Positions 26,300 through 38,019 of a stretch of 64,000 nucleotides of DNA are shown piece by piece. The position numbers and the translations under genes were made by a program. Source of the stretch: Poecilobothrus nobilitatus (taxonomy: Eukaryota > Arthropoda > Insecta > Diptera > Dolichopodidae). The notes beneath the pieces are model-generated. The model searched no databases, was not told where the DNA came from, and worked only from the letters and a program-made list of their open reading frames with translations. Location of the stretch: positions 68,944,416 through 69,008,415 of the forward strand of contig OX352774.1 in assembly GCA_947095535.1 (NCBI GenBank). The letters run 5' to 3'. Every line of letters begins with the position of its first letter. The first letter of the stretch is position 1.

Positions 26300-29200
26300 A
26301 TAAGTTAGAAGTTTTTTCTTTGGAAAATTATTTTCTATATGCAAAAAACAAAAACAATACCTTTGCACACTTATTAGTTCGTTCAAAATAAATGCACACA
26401 CATTACATATAATAGATAGTTGCACATGTCATTTTAATTTTTTAGTTAGATTGTTTAAATAGAAGAACTTAACCGGAACTGTCATACAATAAGAAAACCC
26501 TTCAGAAATAAATATAAAAACATCAAATTCATGTCTCAAGAAGGAAGATATTCAAACTACAGGATTAATAAAGCACTTTAAATAGGAAATCAGCATAAAA
26601 TTGGGCGGATAAACTGCAGCTGCCTTGTTAATTCCTAAAAAACAATTAGCGGTGATTGAAAATTATAGTACAGAAACGAATACATAGTTAGAAAACAGGG
26701 ACAATCTAATGTTTTAAATTCAAGGACGTTAAATAAAAAAATGTGATGACCGCTAGGAAAGAAACGAAATGCCCTACTGTAAAGGAAAATTAAAATAAAA
26801 ATCTGTAAAAATTGTAATTGTAATTATTATTAAAAACGGTTTTGCAGCGTTTTAACAATTGCAAATAAAAAACAATAATAAATCACAAAAAAAAAAAACG
26901 CTATTTATTTTTATATTGTGCAAATTAAAATAACCTTGAATTTATTATTATGATGTTTCTAATTATTAAGTAAGCACATCAATATTTTATTAGTAAGCAA
27001 AGTGAATTTTATTATAAATTAAAACAAAAACTGTATAGAAGAGAGTTTATCTTTTAAAAAAATTAAAAATACTTAAGTTATAGAATAATTTTAAATTATA
27101 ATAATTATTAATATTTATTTGTTTTTATTTTTAAAAATAAATTGCAAGTTTAGATATTTCGGATTAAAAAATTAAAAAAAAAAAAAAAAAATGTTAATAA
27201 AATAGCCGTAGGATATTATGTCCAAAACAAAAATGTCATGTCAAATTATTATATTAAATTGCTTTCAATTTTTTTTTTTTAAATTTTTTTTTATGATGTG
27301 ACAAGACAATTATAGAAATAACTCATATCTAAAGAATTTGTGTTCTTATATACAGTAATGCCTTTATAAATGGGATATGACGTATACTGTAATAACGACT
27401 GTATAAACGACTTATTATTAATTAAGAATTTTAATTATTGTCATAAAGGCTACAGTCTACAAATGTAGGTTAGAGGGTTTTTATTTTATTACATACAGTA
27501 AAACAATTTTTAATATTTTGAAAATAGAAAAAATATTTAATGACTTTTTTTTTATAATATGTTCGAAAAGCTAAATAAACGATTTTCATATCACGTGACC
27601 TAAATTTTGGAAATATACATTTTTACGTGAATGCATGCTATTGAACATCAATCTTCCTCAGTTATTGATGGCTTTGATTTAAGTCAAATATATCTCGTCT
27701 CTTACAGGTAAATACTTTTATCTTTTCAATCTATCATTTGTCATGTGATTCATTTCGAAATCATTAATAACTGAAAAAAATCGCTTAAGTGCTTTGCTTA
27801 AACTTTCCATCATAAAGTTTTTCGTTCAAACCCCAGTTTATGTCATATACAAATAAATTGAACAGCTATATATGTATTTATATAATTAATACTAAAATAA
27901 ATTTGAATTGAAACTGATTATTCAAAATAAATGACATTTTTAATTTTTATTGCTTAGAGATAAATTGTCAAACCCCCGACCATTAACGAAACAAATAAAA
28001 AAATATCTAAATTTTGTCAACGACGAATTTTTGGTTGGGTAGCGATAATCGCAATTGTGAATAAATACATAAGAATACATAATTTTATATAAATTATTTT
28101 ATTTTCAAGCATTAGTAAATAACACTTTAAAATGGCCATCTTACAATTATCTTACTTATTTTTTTAGTTTATTCTTTTTTATGTTTTTTTTTATTTTCTG
28201 TTTTATGTTTAATTTGTGTGTTCTTTTTTATTTCTATTTTTTACTTTTAAGATATCCTTCCAGATGTTGTGACCTTGTAGGAGGTGCACATTTTTGATAT
28301 GTCCAGATTATTACTGAATTTTTGTGTCTCTACTAACTGTAGTTACTTAATTAGGGTTATATGGACATTCTATATTATTATATGATTGATGGTAAGGATA
28401 TTGTTGCAAAAACTGCATAATGGTGGAGGTTGTTGTTTAAATCTATATCTGTGGGTGGCCTTAGTATTTCCGAGTCATATCTTTTGTAAGTTTCACTCCC
28501 AGATTTCGGTTTATTTTTTATACTGCTTTGATGTGGTTAATGTTTGGCGAAAGAAAATTCAAAAAGGATTATGAAATGCTCCAAGTTTTTTGCTTTATGG
28601 TGTTATTGTAGTTAACAATTTCTATTTTTTTTTTTTTTTTTTTCGTGAATATATGTGTTTAATAATATTGCTAACAGGAGACTTTTTGCTGCCAGTTTTG
28701 CCTCACGGTCGGCTTGTTCATTTCTATTAATATCAATATGGCCGAATACATAATAATATGTTTTAATTTTTTAACCGCAAATTTTTTGTTGATGGTTCAA
28801 AATCGAACTGTGTATACAGTATTTTAAAAAAAAATTTAAATTATAGTTCTAAATTATTGGGTTCCACTGTTATCATTATTCTCTAATCATCAATCATATA
28901 CTAACATATATATGTACACCATATTGATATTCAATGAAAAATTATTTTAAAAAATAATTGTTAATAAAAAAAAATATATAATTAAGTACTTACCAATGTG
29001 TTTTAATTTCCGGTTGGTTGATTGGTACACCTTTAGAATTTAATAAGTTATTTTTTTTTTTTTTTTTTTTTTAATACTTTTACTTAAAAGTGCTTTAAAT
29101 AATAATTTTTTACTATAACTATAGTAAAAGCATTTATTTACTTTAATTTCATACTTCGATTTATATTTTTTTAGATCAATTTTCCGCTCTAATTTAAAAT

Positions 29201-32200
29201 AGAAAAATGGATATTATAGTTTTTAAATTAAAAGACATTAGAATATTTAATTAGATTTAAGTTTAAATAATCTTTTAAAACCAAATATTAAACTTCAAAT
29301 CCAAAGTAAAAAGAAACAGAGCGAAAATTAAATATGGGTAGTATACTAACTCCATCAATTCTGAATCAATTTTTTTTTTTTTTTGCTTGTCTTTAATTAT
29401 TTTAATGACCATCTTATTAAGTTGTTAAAAATAATTATTTATTAATAAAATTACAATTTGCTAAACAATTAGCATAAAAAATTTTAATAATAGTTTAAGT
29501 ATAATTAAAAAAATTAATCAGTTATTTTTTTTTTTAAATCTATCAATTGAATTTTAAATAAATTATTTCTAAAAATTATAGTTATTGTTTCTTAGATATA
29601 ACAATTAAGTCATAACTTTTAACAAGCTTATAAAAGTACAACTAAGTACATGTATATAATAGATACTTATTTAATTTAATATAAATATATAGGTATATTA
29701 TATACTGATTTAAGATTTAATTTTTTTTTTGTTTTTTGGCTTAACAAGTTTATGAATTTTCAATTAGATGATTTGTTGAAGCTTAAATTACTTAAGTTAA
29801 AAAATATTTTCGTAATAGTTATTACCAAAAATGTGTTTTTTTTTTTTAATTGATAATAAAATATAATATTAAGTACTAAATTATGTACTTAAAGTATATT
29901 ATTAATATAAAGTATGTACATAAGAAATATTAAACACCAGTAGAGTTAGACCCGCCGCTGCACGGTTTCTTCAAATATTTGTTTGTTTTTAATCTTTAAT
30001 ATGTAACAAAAATTTTGGAATTAATTAATAAAAAAAAAAAATTTTCTATTTTTAAAGCAAAACTCAACATGCCGAAATGGGTTAAAAGATTTTAATTTTA
30101 ATATATTCGTATTAAATAAGAAGAAGGACATTTAAGAGACGTATAAAATCTATCGGTTAAACCATTTTAAATTGAGAGCGAAACAAAAAAAAAAAATTCT
30201 TTAAAAATCATGTTGTATCGTAAGGAATGCATTAACTTGGTTCTCATACCCATTTTCCTTAACAAACACATGTATAAAGTTTTAGGTCAATTGGTATAGT
30301 ATCGTTTGGCAAAGAGAACGGAAAAATGTTCTGCCAAAAAATATTAACGAATGGAAAAAACTGTTATTTCGATCCGATTGAAGGTTAGGCGTTTTCGAAT
30401 CAAAATTTGACTTTTCTGAGGGAAATATTCGTGCATATGGTTAGATTTCAAGCAGATGTACTGTGCACATAGAAGACAAACAACAAATACTCTAGCTTTA
30501 TATAACAGAAAATTCTAATTATGATATCTTTGTTTGTCTATTTAGAATTTTTTGTTTTTTTTTTTGTTTTGTTACTGAAATGGTATAGAAGTGGTTGGTT
30601 GACATGAAAGAAACCTAAAAGGGGCCTACTACTATTAGATTTTTTGGGAAATTAATCCAATTAACAATGACTGGAAAATAAAGTTTCGTAAGTCGAAATA
30701 TGACATTTTAATGTTATAAAAACTTTTATAATGGCTTTAAATTTTCAATTTTTTTAGAAAAATTAACTGATAGATCTGTTCAAGACCTATTCGCGTTTTC
30801 TTAAAAAAGGATTTTTGCTATAATTAGACAGTAATGGTCGAAAGAAGAAATGATTGTTAACATTAAGATAATTTATAAATCGAATTACTGAAATGTATAT
30901 TTCGATTTTTTTTTGATAAATTTCAAGGCCATTCTGCTCACTCATATCACCTCATTGTCAATTGTACTCATGTCATATTGTCACATTTCGTGACGTTTAT
31001 GTTTGAAATTTATTTAATAAAATTAATTAAAATATGTTCTTTCTTATTAAATTGACAGACAAAATTTTTATATCTGATTTTGTTAGTTATTATTTTAAAA
31101 ATATTCAAATAAAGTCGTTAAAGTTTTTTTTTGTGTTATATTATTTTTAATGTAGGTAATTGAAAGTTTTAATTAAATTAAAAATCAAAATTTAATTTAA
31201 AAGCAAATAAAAAAAATAAAAATATCAATTTAACTTGTCAATAATCCGAGTTAAAAATAAATTTTTTTTTTTTTATTTAAGTTTTAATATACAAATAATA
31301 TAATTTTATTTCAAAATAGTCTCAAAGGTTAACACACAGTAGACTCATTGAAATTCTAAGAATATATTATTATTATTATCTTTAAAAAATTGAATTAATT
31401 TATAGGTTTGTTTAACAAACAACAAGTTTACTAATAAAATACATTTTAAGAATAATTCGTAAAGTTAAATATCGGAAATTCTTATTCTATTAATAATCTG
31501 ATATTTTTTCATTATTTAAAGTTAAAAAGTTTTTTTTAACAAACGTATCAGATATTTTGTTTTTAATGACATTTTGGATATTTAAGTGTTTTTTTTTTAA
31601 ATTTGAATTTAATTTAAACTTTGATTTTTAAATTTTAATATTAGTAATCTTGTTTGTAAAGGTCTGGCTAGCTTTTTTTTTTTATTTTTAACCCATTTTT
31701 ATTTTTTATCTAACAATTAGTCATATAACTAATATAAGGTAATGCATGATTGAATTCTTTAAGGAAAAGGCATTTTATTTATTTCAATATTTTTGGTTCA
31801 AAATGGTGTCAGCTGCCAGACTTATTTGCATTTTTCATAATATGTTCAAGTTGTTTTCTAAAATCCAAAGAGTAGCGTGGAAAATGGTGGAATGGAAAAG
31901 AGATCTAAAACAAAACAAACTCCTATAGCTGTTTTCTTTACATTTGTTTGTGCCAAGCTACTAATTTGGACCAATTTCTTTTATAATTCTTTAAGATTGT
32001 TGCAAAGACTCGTGAAAAGGAAGTAAAAACAAAATAAAAAAAACAAACAAACAAACAATTGTACACAATAGTTTAGTTTTAAACTAACTTTTTATATATA
32101 ATGTAAATTTCATACAGAGGAAGTAAAGAAAATAGCCCAGGACGATCTCAAATTAGGGTAAAATATTCTAAACCTTTGGAAAGCTCATCTGAATGGTTAT

Positions 32201-33893
32201 ATTCTCAAAAACTGTAAGTAATAAGAAAAAAAGTAAAAGGTTGAAGGGATTGAAGAAAGAACGACTATATTTCGGTATAGAATCTAAAAGAGCCGAAAAT
32301 TTTAGCACACCCCCTTACTGTTACAGTATATTTTAATATGTATTATATGTGCCACTAATTCAAAAATTAATTTAGGTGCAAAGGAGCAGACCAAAATACT
32401 GGTTTTTTCTGATTACTTGTTAAAATTTATAATCCCATTTTTGATAAATGAAAAATTTTTTATTAATACCCAATGAAATAAAATTTTGCTAAAAAAAAAC
32501 AAAAATTGTACAAAAAAATTTTAAAGAAAAAAAACAAAAAAACTGCTTTAAAAAAGCAATCAACCAACAAACTAATACTTAGCTGATAAACAAAGAATTG
32601 AATTACTAATATATGTATATACAACAAAAAAATAAATATATATATAAAATAAAATAAGTATTTTGGATTATTAATTTATCTTATCTTCGTAAGAAATTTT
32701 CATTATTATCAAATAATTTCTTTGTTTTTCCTTATTTATCTGTAACTAAATGCACGTGTATTTTAAACCAATTTTATAATAGAAGCTATTGAAAATCAAA
32801 AAAAAATATTTTTAATTTTTTTTTTTTATTTGAAAATGTAAGAAGAAATATCTTAAGGCATCACGAATTTTAATTGGTATTTGTAACATTTTCTTTAAAT
32901 TGACTGTCAAATATAAAAAAAAATCTAAGAAATTGTTTTTATTTTTGTCAATTAATAATTTCTTTTGAGTTGAATTTTGATACATTATAGATACATTATT
33001 TACACATTAGATACATTATAGATAAAAAAATTATTAAAAAAAGTTTTTTCAAGTCTAAGTATTTAATTCTTAATTAGACAGTTATTAAAAAAATGGTAAC
33101 TTTATTTATTTCGTATATATGTACCTACAAGCCGTTTATTTAATCTGCAAAAAAGTATCTACAACAAAAGTTGTTTTATCAATTTTCATTTAATCAGTTT
33201 ATTTTAGTTTTAAAATTGCATAATAATAATTAATATCTTAATGTATTTTAAAAACTTAATTAATAATATTGCTGTTAAGAATATTTCTGCCGTCTGACAT
33301 TGCCCAAAATAGATATGTAAAAATCAAAATAGATATATAAAATCTACTTAAATATTGATTATAGTGGTTATTTGTTTTTTTTTATATAGGATGGGTGCCC
33401 CTAATGCAAATAATATAATAGGTTGAAGAAGAGGTTAAGGGAAACAGATAATTCTATGATGGAAGTGTGCTCTACTTTTGACCGATATTTAAGGTAACAT
33501 ACGTGCTGAATTAAAGAATACCATATAATAAATTGGATAAATTTAAGTACTAAACAGTTTAAATTTATACAACCTAAGAATTTTTATCTGTACAAAAATA
33601 ATTCATTTAAAATTTATTATAGTTACAAAATAAATAAAAAAAACTCAACAGACGATTTCATTTTTTTATCTAAAATTATAAATAGCTGAATTCACTTAAA
33701 AACTTATAAACGAAAAATGTCATAAGTTTAAAATAATACTTTAAATAATCGTGGCTGTAATTTAATCATTTAAATAAGTAGTAAGTACATAAAAGTTTTA
33801 TCTGGTTCTATTTTTATTACATTTTATAATTTTTCAAAAAGTTTTAAACATTTATAGTGATTGTGTTTATATCATAACTTTTATTGAATATTG
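26300..33893. other. Gene-free AT-rich stretch
   Basis: About 7.5 kb without a recognised gene. Segments of more mixed composition at 28250-28800 and 30230-30850 look like old unclassified repeats or unique DNA. Short frames at 28386-28574 and 31746-31928 have no domain or splice support. Several T-runs of 10 to 20 bases occur, for example near 29050. Confidence 0.55.
27351..27461. mobile_element. Possible short pogo/Tigger-like MITE
   Basis: The left side reads ACAGTAATGCCTTTATAAA and the right side CATAAAGGCTACAGT, which is nearly its reverse complement apart from one gap. An internal TACTGTAATAACGACTG segment repeats part of the end. The total would be about 110 bp. CAGT...CCTTTATA ends recall pogo-type elements, but the match is short and could be chance. 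Confidence 0.3.
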
Positions 33894-34362
33894 AGCTATA
33901 CAGGGTGTCCTGCGTTAACTTGCACACAGAGCAGGAGGTGATGGGGAGCATCACAACGAACAAATAATTATTGTGGGAGGGGGGGGGTCTATTTTGAACC
34001 CTTTCCGAGATATGAGGGGTTAAAGATTTTTAGCGACTTTTCATATAAAAATTTATAACTTTTGAACCGCTTGCTATAGAGAGATAAAACAAAATACATT
34101 TTGTAGAGTAAGTTAATAATCCCCATATACCCAACATTAATAAAGTTATGGAGGTTTATATTGATTTAAAATGAAAAAATTTTGTTTCAAACTCAATTTT
34201 CTTTTGAAACACCCGGAATTTGGGGTACTTTTTATGGCATATTTCGAAATAGCTTTTCAAGTCCTATAATTAGTACCAAATAACTTTTCCTCTTTCTCTA
34301 ACTGTTTTTGAGATATAATGAATAGAAAAGTGCGTTACGCTGTGTTATAACCCTATATAGCT
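33894..34362 (+). mobile_element. TATACAGGGT-end non-autonomous DNA element, longest copy
   Basis: The left end AGCTATACAGGGT (33894-33906) is inverted at the right as AACCCTATATAGCT (34349-34362), one mismatch in 13. The body includes ACGAACAAATAATTATTG, a run of G leading into GGTCTATTTTGAACC, then GAGATATGAGGGGTTAAAG. These recur in the copies at 12989 (same strand) and 56773 (opposite strand). There is no coding capacity. Elements with CAGGGTGT ends and a 'gagata...ggg' interior are widespread in insect genomes; I assign no superfamily beyond a probable cut-and-paste type. Confidence 0.65.
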
Positions 34363-35463
34363 TTACCTATAGTAATATGTTATGTTTAGCTTATGGGTTA
34401 ACAATATCTTAAAAATGGACCTACTAGGAAATCTGATTTTAAAAAATTTTCTTTTTTCAACATTTCCTTTTTTTTTTTAAATCTCCTTTTTCAAAATCTT
34501 TCTTATTCTTCTACATACATATATTATGTATATTAAAATAGCAAAGAATTAAAAATAAGTAAAACCCCAAAATCAAAACGTAAAAAAAAAGAAAGTCAAA
34601 TATTACATACATATACATATATATATATACCTAATACCTATTCATATACATACTCCGGAAAAAGCGGATAACCTTGATTTTATAACCTAACTCTAAGGTT
34701 CTTTCTGGTTATTTTTTTATAAAACAGAGCATTTAAAACAGTGAAGGAAATTTTTAAATGCATAAAAACATATAACTTTAAATTGCCGCCCCGCTTGACA
34801 AATTATTGAAAACTTCAGTTTGTAATCAACTCTAACGCCCTATAAGGATGTTTGTTTTTTTTTTTGTTATAAAAACAGGAAGATGTTAAAAAAGTACTTA
34901 AAAAAAACTAATTTTTGTAGCCATAAGAAGATATTCAAAAAAGGAGATTTTTCAAAAGAGATTAAAAAAGTACGATTTTAAAAAAGGAGGATTTTTGCAT
35001 AAGGAGTTTAATAAAAATGACACTTCATTAGGCACTCGCTAAAATTAACTCGCATTAAATGGAACAAATTGTTATATATAACCATATAACGTTAGGAATA
35101 GATAAAGTATAGTGAAGATTTTTTCTTGCAGTATTTCTGTAATAATTTTAAAGATTTTCCATATTTATCTGTTCTAATCTATAAAAACTGTTTTTATCCA
35201 ATGCAATTCGCTTTCAATTAGACTCAACTGAATCCTTGTATTATACTTAGTTAAGTATTTTAATGATGAAGTTGAGTTCAAAGCAAAATATATATTTGTA
35301 TATATAAGTATGTACTTATTTTTTTCAATTTATAGATGATAATTGATAACTCAAGAAAAATGTTTTAATTTTTAATTAAGTAAATTAAAAAAATTTATTA
35401 AATTTAGAACATTTTTAACTGTAAAATATTTTATAAAACTTTATTTATTTTTTTCTATTTCAG
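34363..35463. other. Upstream intron or intergenic DNA before the gene
   Basis: Apart from the family C repeat (34640-34860), nothing coding is seen. It ends in a polypyrimidine tract and CAG at about 35442-35463, a plausible splice acceptor for the exon that carries the start codon. Confidence 0.5.
34640..34860 (+). repeat. Family C degenerate repeat, locus 1
   Basis: It contains ATACTCCGGAAAAAGCGGATAA, then TTGATTTTATAACCTAACTCTAAGG, and further on CCCGCTTGACAAATTATTGAAAAC and CAACTCTAACGCCC. The same modules appear in the same order at 40425-40770 and in part at 52125-52235, so this is a dispersed, internally repeated sequence. It is non-coding. Confidence 0.55.
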
Positions 35464-36255
35464 ATCAAAAATTGTTTAATTTGCTTTTGGGCTCCAACTC
35501 CAAATAAAATTCAACAATATTAAAACCTTTTTTTGCTCTCAACTAAAAAAACAAAAAAAAAAAAAATTTTACAATTAAAAATACTAAAAGAGTTTTTGAA
35601 GATTAAACTCTTTAAATTTGGTAACATTATCAATATTGCTAAAAGATAATAATAATAAGCAATGATTGTTAAACGAAACTTAAAGCAATAGAAATTCAAG
35701 AAATTGTAATATAAAATTAAATTAAGAAGCTAAACTTGTCAAAAAAAAAAAAAAAAATTTATTTTCTTTGTTTTTGAATAAACAAAGAAAAATAAAAATT
35801 GGACCAAGAAGACTAAATAAAGTAACTGAAAAGACTAAACGTTTAAATATATATATATCTTCTATTATTGTTTTTTATTTCAAAGACAAGCAAAAAAAAA
35901 AAAAAACAAAAAACTTCCAATCTAAGTCAAAAGTTTTTAAAACTCTACAATTGATCGAAATTTCGCCATTTTTTATTTTTCGTTTATCGTTTTTGTATTT
36001 TTTTTTTTAATTTTAATTGTAAACGTATATATATATACATTAATTCTTTAGTAACTTATTTTATTTATGAATAACTGAATTTAAACAATAATAAAAAAAT
36101 GTTTAAAGAAAAAACTTTAAATAATTTTTCTTTTGTTCAATTTTGACAAAACTACGGAACGACATAACCACACAATCTAAATTTGGCATTTAAAAAAAAT
36201 CAAAAGAGAAAAAAGAAAAAAAAAAAAAAAGAAGAAAAAATCAAATCAAATCAAA
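35464..36255 (+). other. Probable 5' untranslated part of the first coding exon
   Basis: The acceptor-like TTTTTTCTATTTCAG ends at 35463. From there to the ATG at 36256 the sequence is A-rich with several poly(A) runs and no good frame. An 80-codon frame at 35768-36010 is Lys/Phe-rich and probably not translated into anything useful, although it could act as an upstream frame. The true transcript start is not visible; it may be a distant 5' exon, or transcription may begin within this block. Confidence 0.4.
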
Positions 36256-37044
36256 ATGACTATTAAAGATAAAATACAATCTAAAACGCCTCAAAATATT
36301 CAATCAAATAATATTTCTAATGGTCAACATTTGGCATCAACCACAATACCAACAGGATCATCTATTACTAGTACTAATACAAATAATGGAAATTCTTTGA
36401 GTACATTACAAAATTCAAAAACAAAATTTGCAATACCATCCTGTTCTTCTTTGGTTGCCACCAATGCAATTTGTCACAATACAAATTTACATTTTAAAAA
36501 TTGGCCAGTAAATATTACAGATGATGGTGGAAGCTCTTCGGCAACTGCATCCGATTCAACAACACCTAAACGTTATCATCATCATCATAATCATCATCAT
36601 CAATTTCAACATCATAATTTGAATCAAATTCAGAATGCGTTTAATTGTTGCAGTAAAAATAAAAATAATGGTAATGGTAATGGTAATTCTCTTCTAAATG
36701 TTGGTAATATTCATGGACGCAATGGTAGTTTTAATGTTTCAATAAAACAAAATGATAGTACATCAAATGTTTTAAATAATGCACGATTAACAACAAGTGT
36801 TACAAGTGATTGTGGTACTACTAATAGTAGTGAACATAGTGTTCATCATCACCATCATCATCATCATCATCATCATCGTAATACAAATGATGGTAATGAA
36901 AATGTTCATAATCCTTGTAATTCATATATTAAATCATCATTATCTATGACATCATTACCACCACCAGCAAATGAATCACATCAAGAAAATAAAGAAGTTA
37001 TAAAAGCAAAATTACGACTTGAAAGACCATATAACAGTTTAAAA
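36256..37044 (+). CDS. Coding exon 1: His/Asn/Ser-rich N-terminus of a large scaffold-like protein
   Basis: 263 codons in an open frame that stops only 8 codons into the intron. The ATG is preceded by ATCAAA, a good insect start context, and by A-rich leader. Residues 1-105 are Ser/Thr/Asn-rich. A His-rich tract with Asn lies at 108-115, NGNGNGN is near 139-145, and eleven His in a row are at 197-207. The end, about 240-263, becomes charged (NKEVIKAKLRLERPYNSLK). This composition suggests an intrinsically disordered N-terminus. The exon ends in AAA followed by GTAAGT, phase 0. Function cannot be read from this exon; identity rests on exon 3. The repeat-coded His tracts use CAT almost throughout. 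Confidence 0.85.
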
Positions 37045-37860
37045 GTAAGTTGGTTTACCGTTAATTTATAATATTTATTTATATTATATAATTTTTTGAA
37101 TTTGAAAATTTTTATTTTATTTTTTTTTTTTTAATAATAATTTTTAGAAAAAACGTAATTCTGATCGTAATGATACATGGCGTAATTCATGGGGCAGTGG
37201 ACATAGTCAAAGTTCATGTAGTTTACATAGTAATGCAACTGGTATAATCGGTAAAGATGAATTTTGGGCAGCACTACAAACAAATTATAATTATATTATG
37301 GACACAAACCTATTAGATACATGTAGAGAAGCAAGATGTGAAATTGAAGGCACTACAACACCAATTATTGATGCAACAGATTGTTGTGGAAAGGTAAATT
37401 ATTTTAATTTTTTAATTTTTATTGTGTATCTGGTATTTTCAAAATAAATAAGTAGTAAATACACAAACCCAAATAAGTAGTAAAATAAAACAAGAAGCTT
37501 TTTTACTTTAAAGGAGGAAATATATGATATCTATTATAAAAAAAAAAAACTGGGAAATTTTAATTTTTGTATCTTTGATTAACATAACTGAATGAAATAA
37601 TTGAGTAAAAAGCTATATTTTGATACTAATAAAATAATTTTGTAGTTTTGTAGTTAAAATATAAGTAGCTTTTATACTGCACAATATTTTTCGGAGTATT
37701 TTTTTTTTTTAAAGGGTTTGTGTATTTGAATGATAGTTTAATGATTTATTTTTAAAAATTTAAAAATGAATAGGTATTTTTCATCTTATATTGTATGATA
37801 AAAAAATAAATATCTCATATTGTTTTTTTTTTACTTGATTGTTTTTTATGTCTTTTTTAG
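37045..37860 (+). other. Introns 1 and 2
   Basis: Intron 1 is 37045-37147 (GTAAGT to TTTTTAG). Intron 2 is 37394-37860 (GTAAAT to TTTTTTAG). Both interrupt between codons, as does the intron starting at 38020. Small frames inside intron 2 and running through exon 3 on the minus strand are shadows. Confidence 0.8.
37148..37393 (+). CDS. Coding exon 2 of the same gene
   Basis: 82 codons after a 103-bp intron (donor GTAAGT at 37045, acceptor TTTTTAG ending at 37147). It opens KKRNSDRNDTWRNSWGSG, continues with a Ser/His stretch, then a compact conserved-looking block DEFWAALQTNYNYIMDTN and LLDTCREARCEIEG, ending DATDCCGK before GTAAAT. Trp, Tyr and Cys content is high compared with exon 1, suggesting a folded or conserved module. 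Frame and phase 0 agree with both neighbouring exons. I do not recognise a named domain in this block. Confidence 0.85.
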
Positions 37861-38019
37861 TTGTTACAATCACCAAGAATCGAAATAATATCAGAAGACC
37901 CACGAGAATTACGTAAATGGTTACGTGATATGGAGAATAAAATCTCAACAGCTCCTTCATTACTTGAAGCAACACAGTTGAGTATTGATGAATTACAAAG
38001 ACGTTTAAATGATCATTCG
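37861..38019 (+). CDS. Coding exon 3: start of a spectrin-type helical repeat
   Basis: 53 codons after a 467-bp intron (acceptor TGTCTTTTTTAG ending at 37860). It begins LLQSPRIEIISEDPRELRKW and continues LRDMENKI, a run with the W-L-x-x-M/E pattern of spectrin repeat helix A, then EATQLSIDELQRRLNDHS like the start of helix B. The donor GTAAGT follows at 38020, again phase 0, so the repeat must continue in a later exon. Proteins with such isolated spectrin-like repeats after a disordered N-terminus include KASH proteins (nesprin, Klarsicht) and AKAP6-type anchors. That link is inference from pattern, not an identified orthologue. Confidence 0.8.

Noticed and set aside
35768..36010. 80-codon frame upstream of the gene
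   Set aside because: It is Lys/Phe-rich, comes from homopolymer runs in the untranslated leader, and has no domain or good start context.
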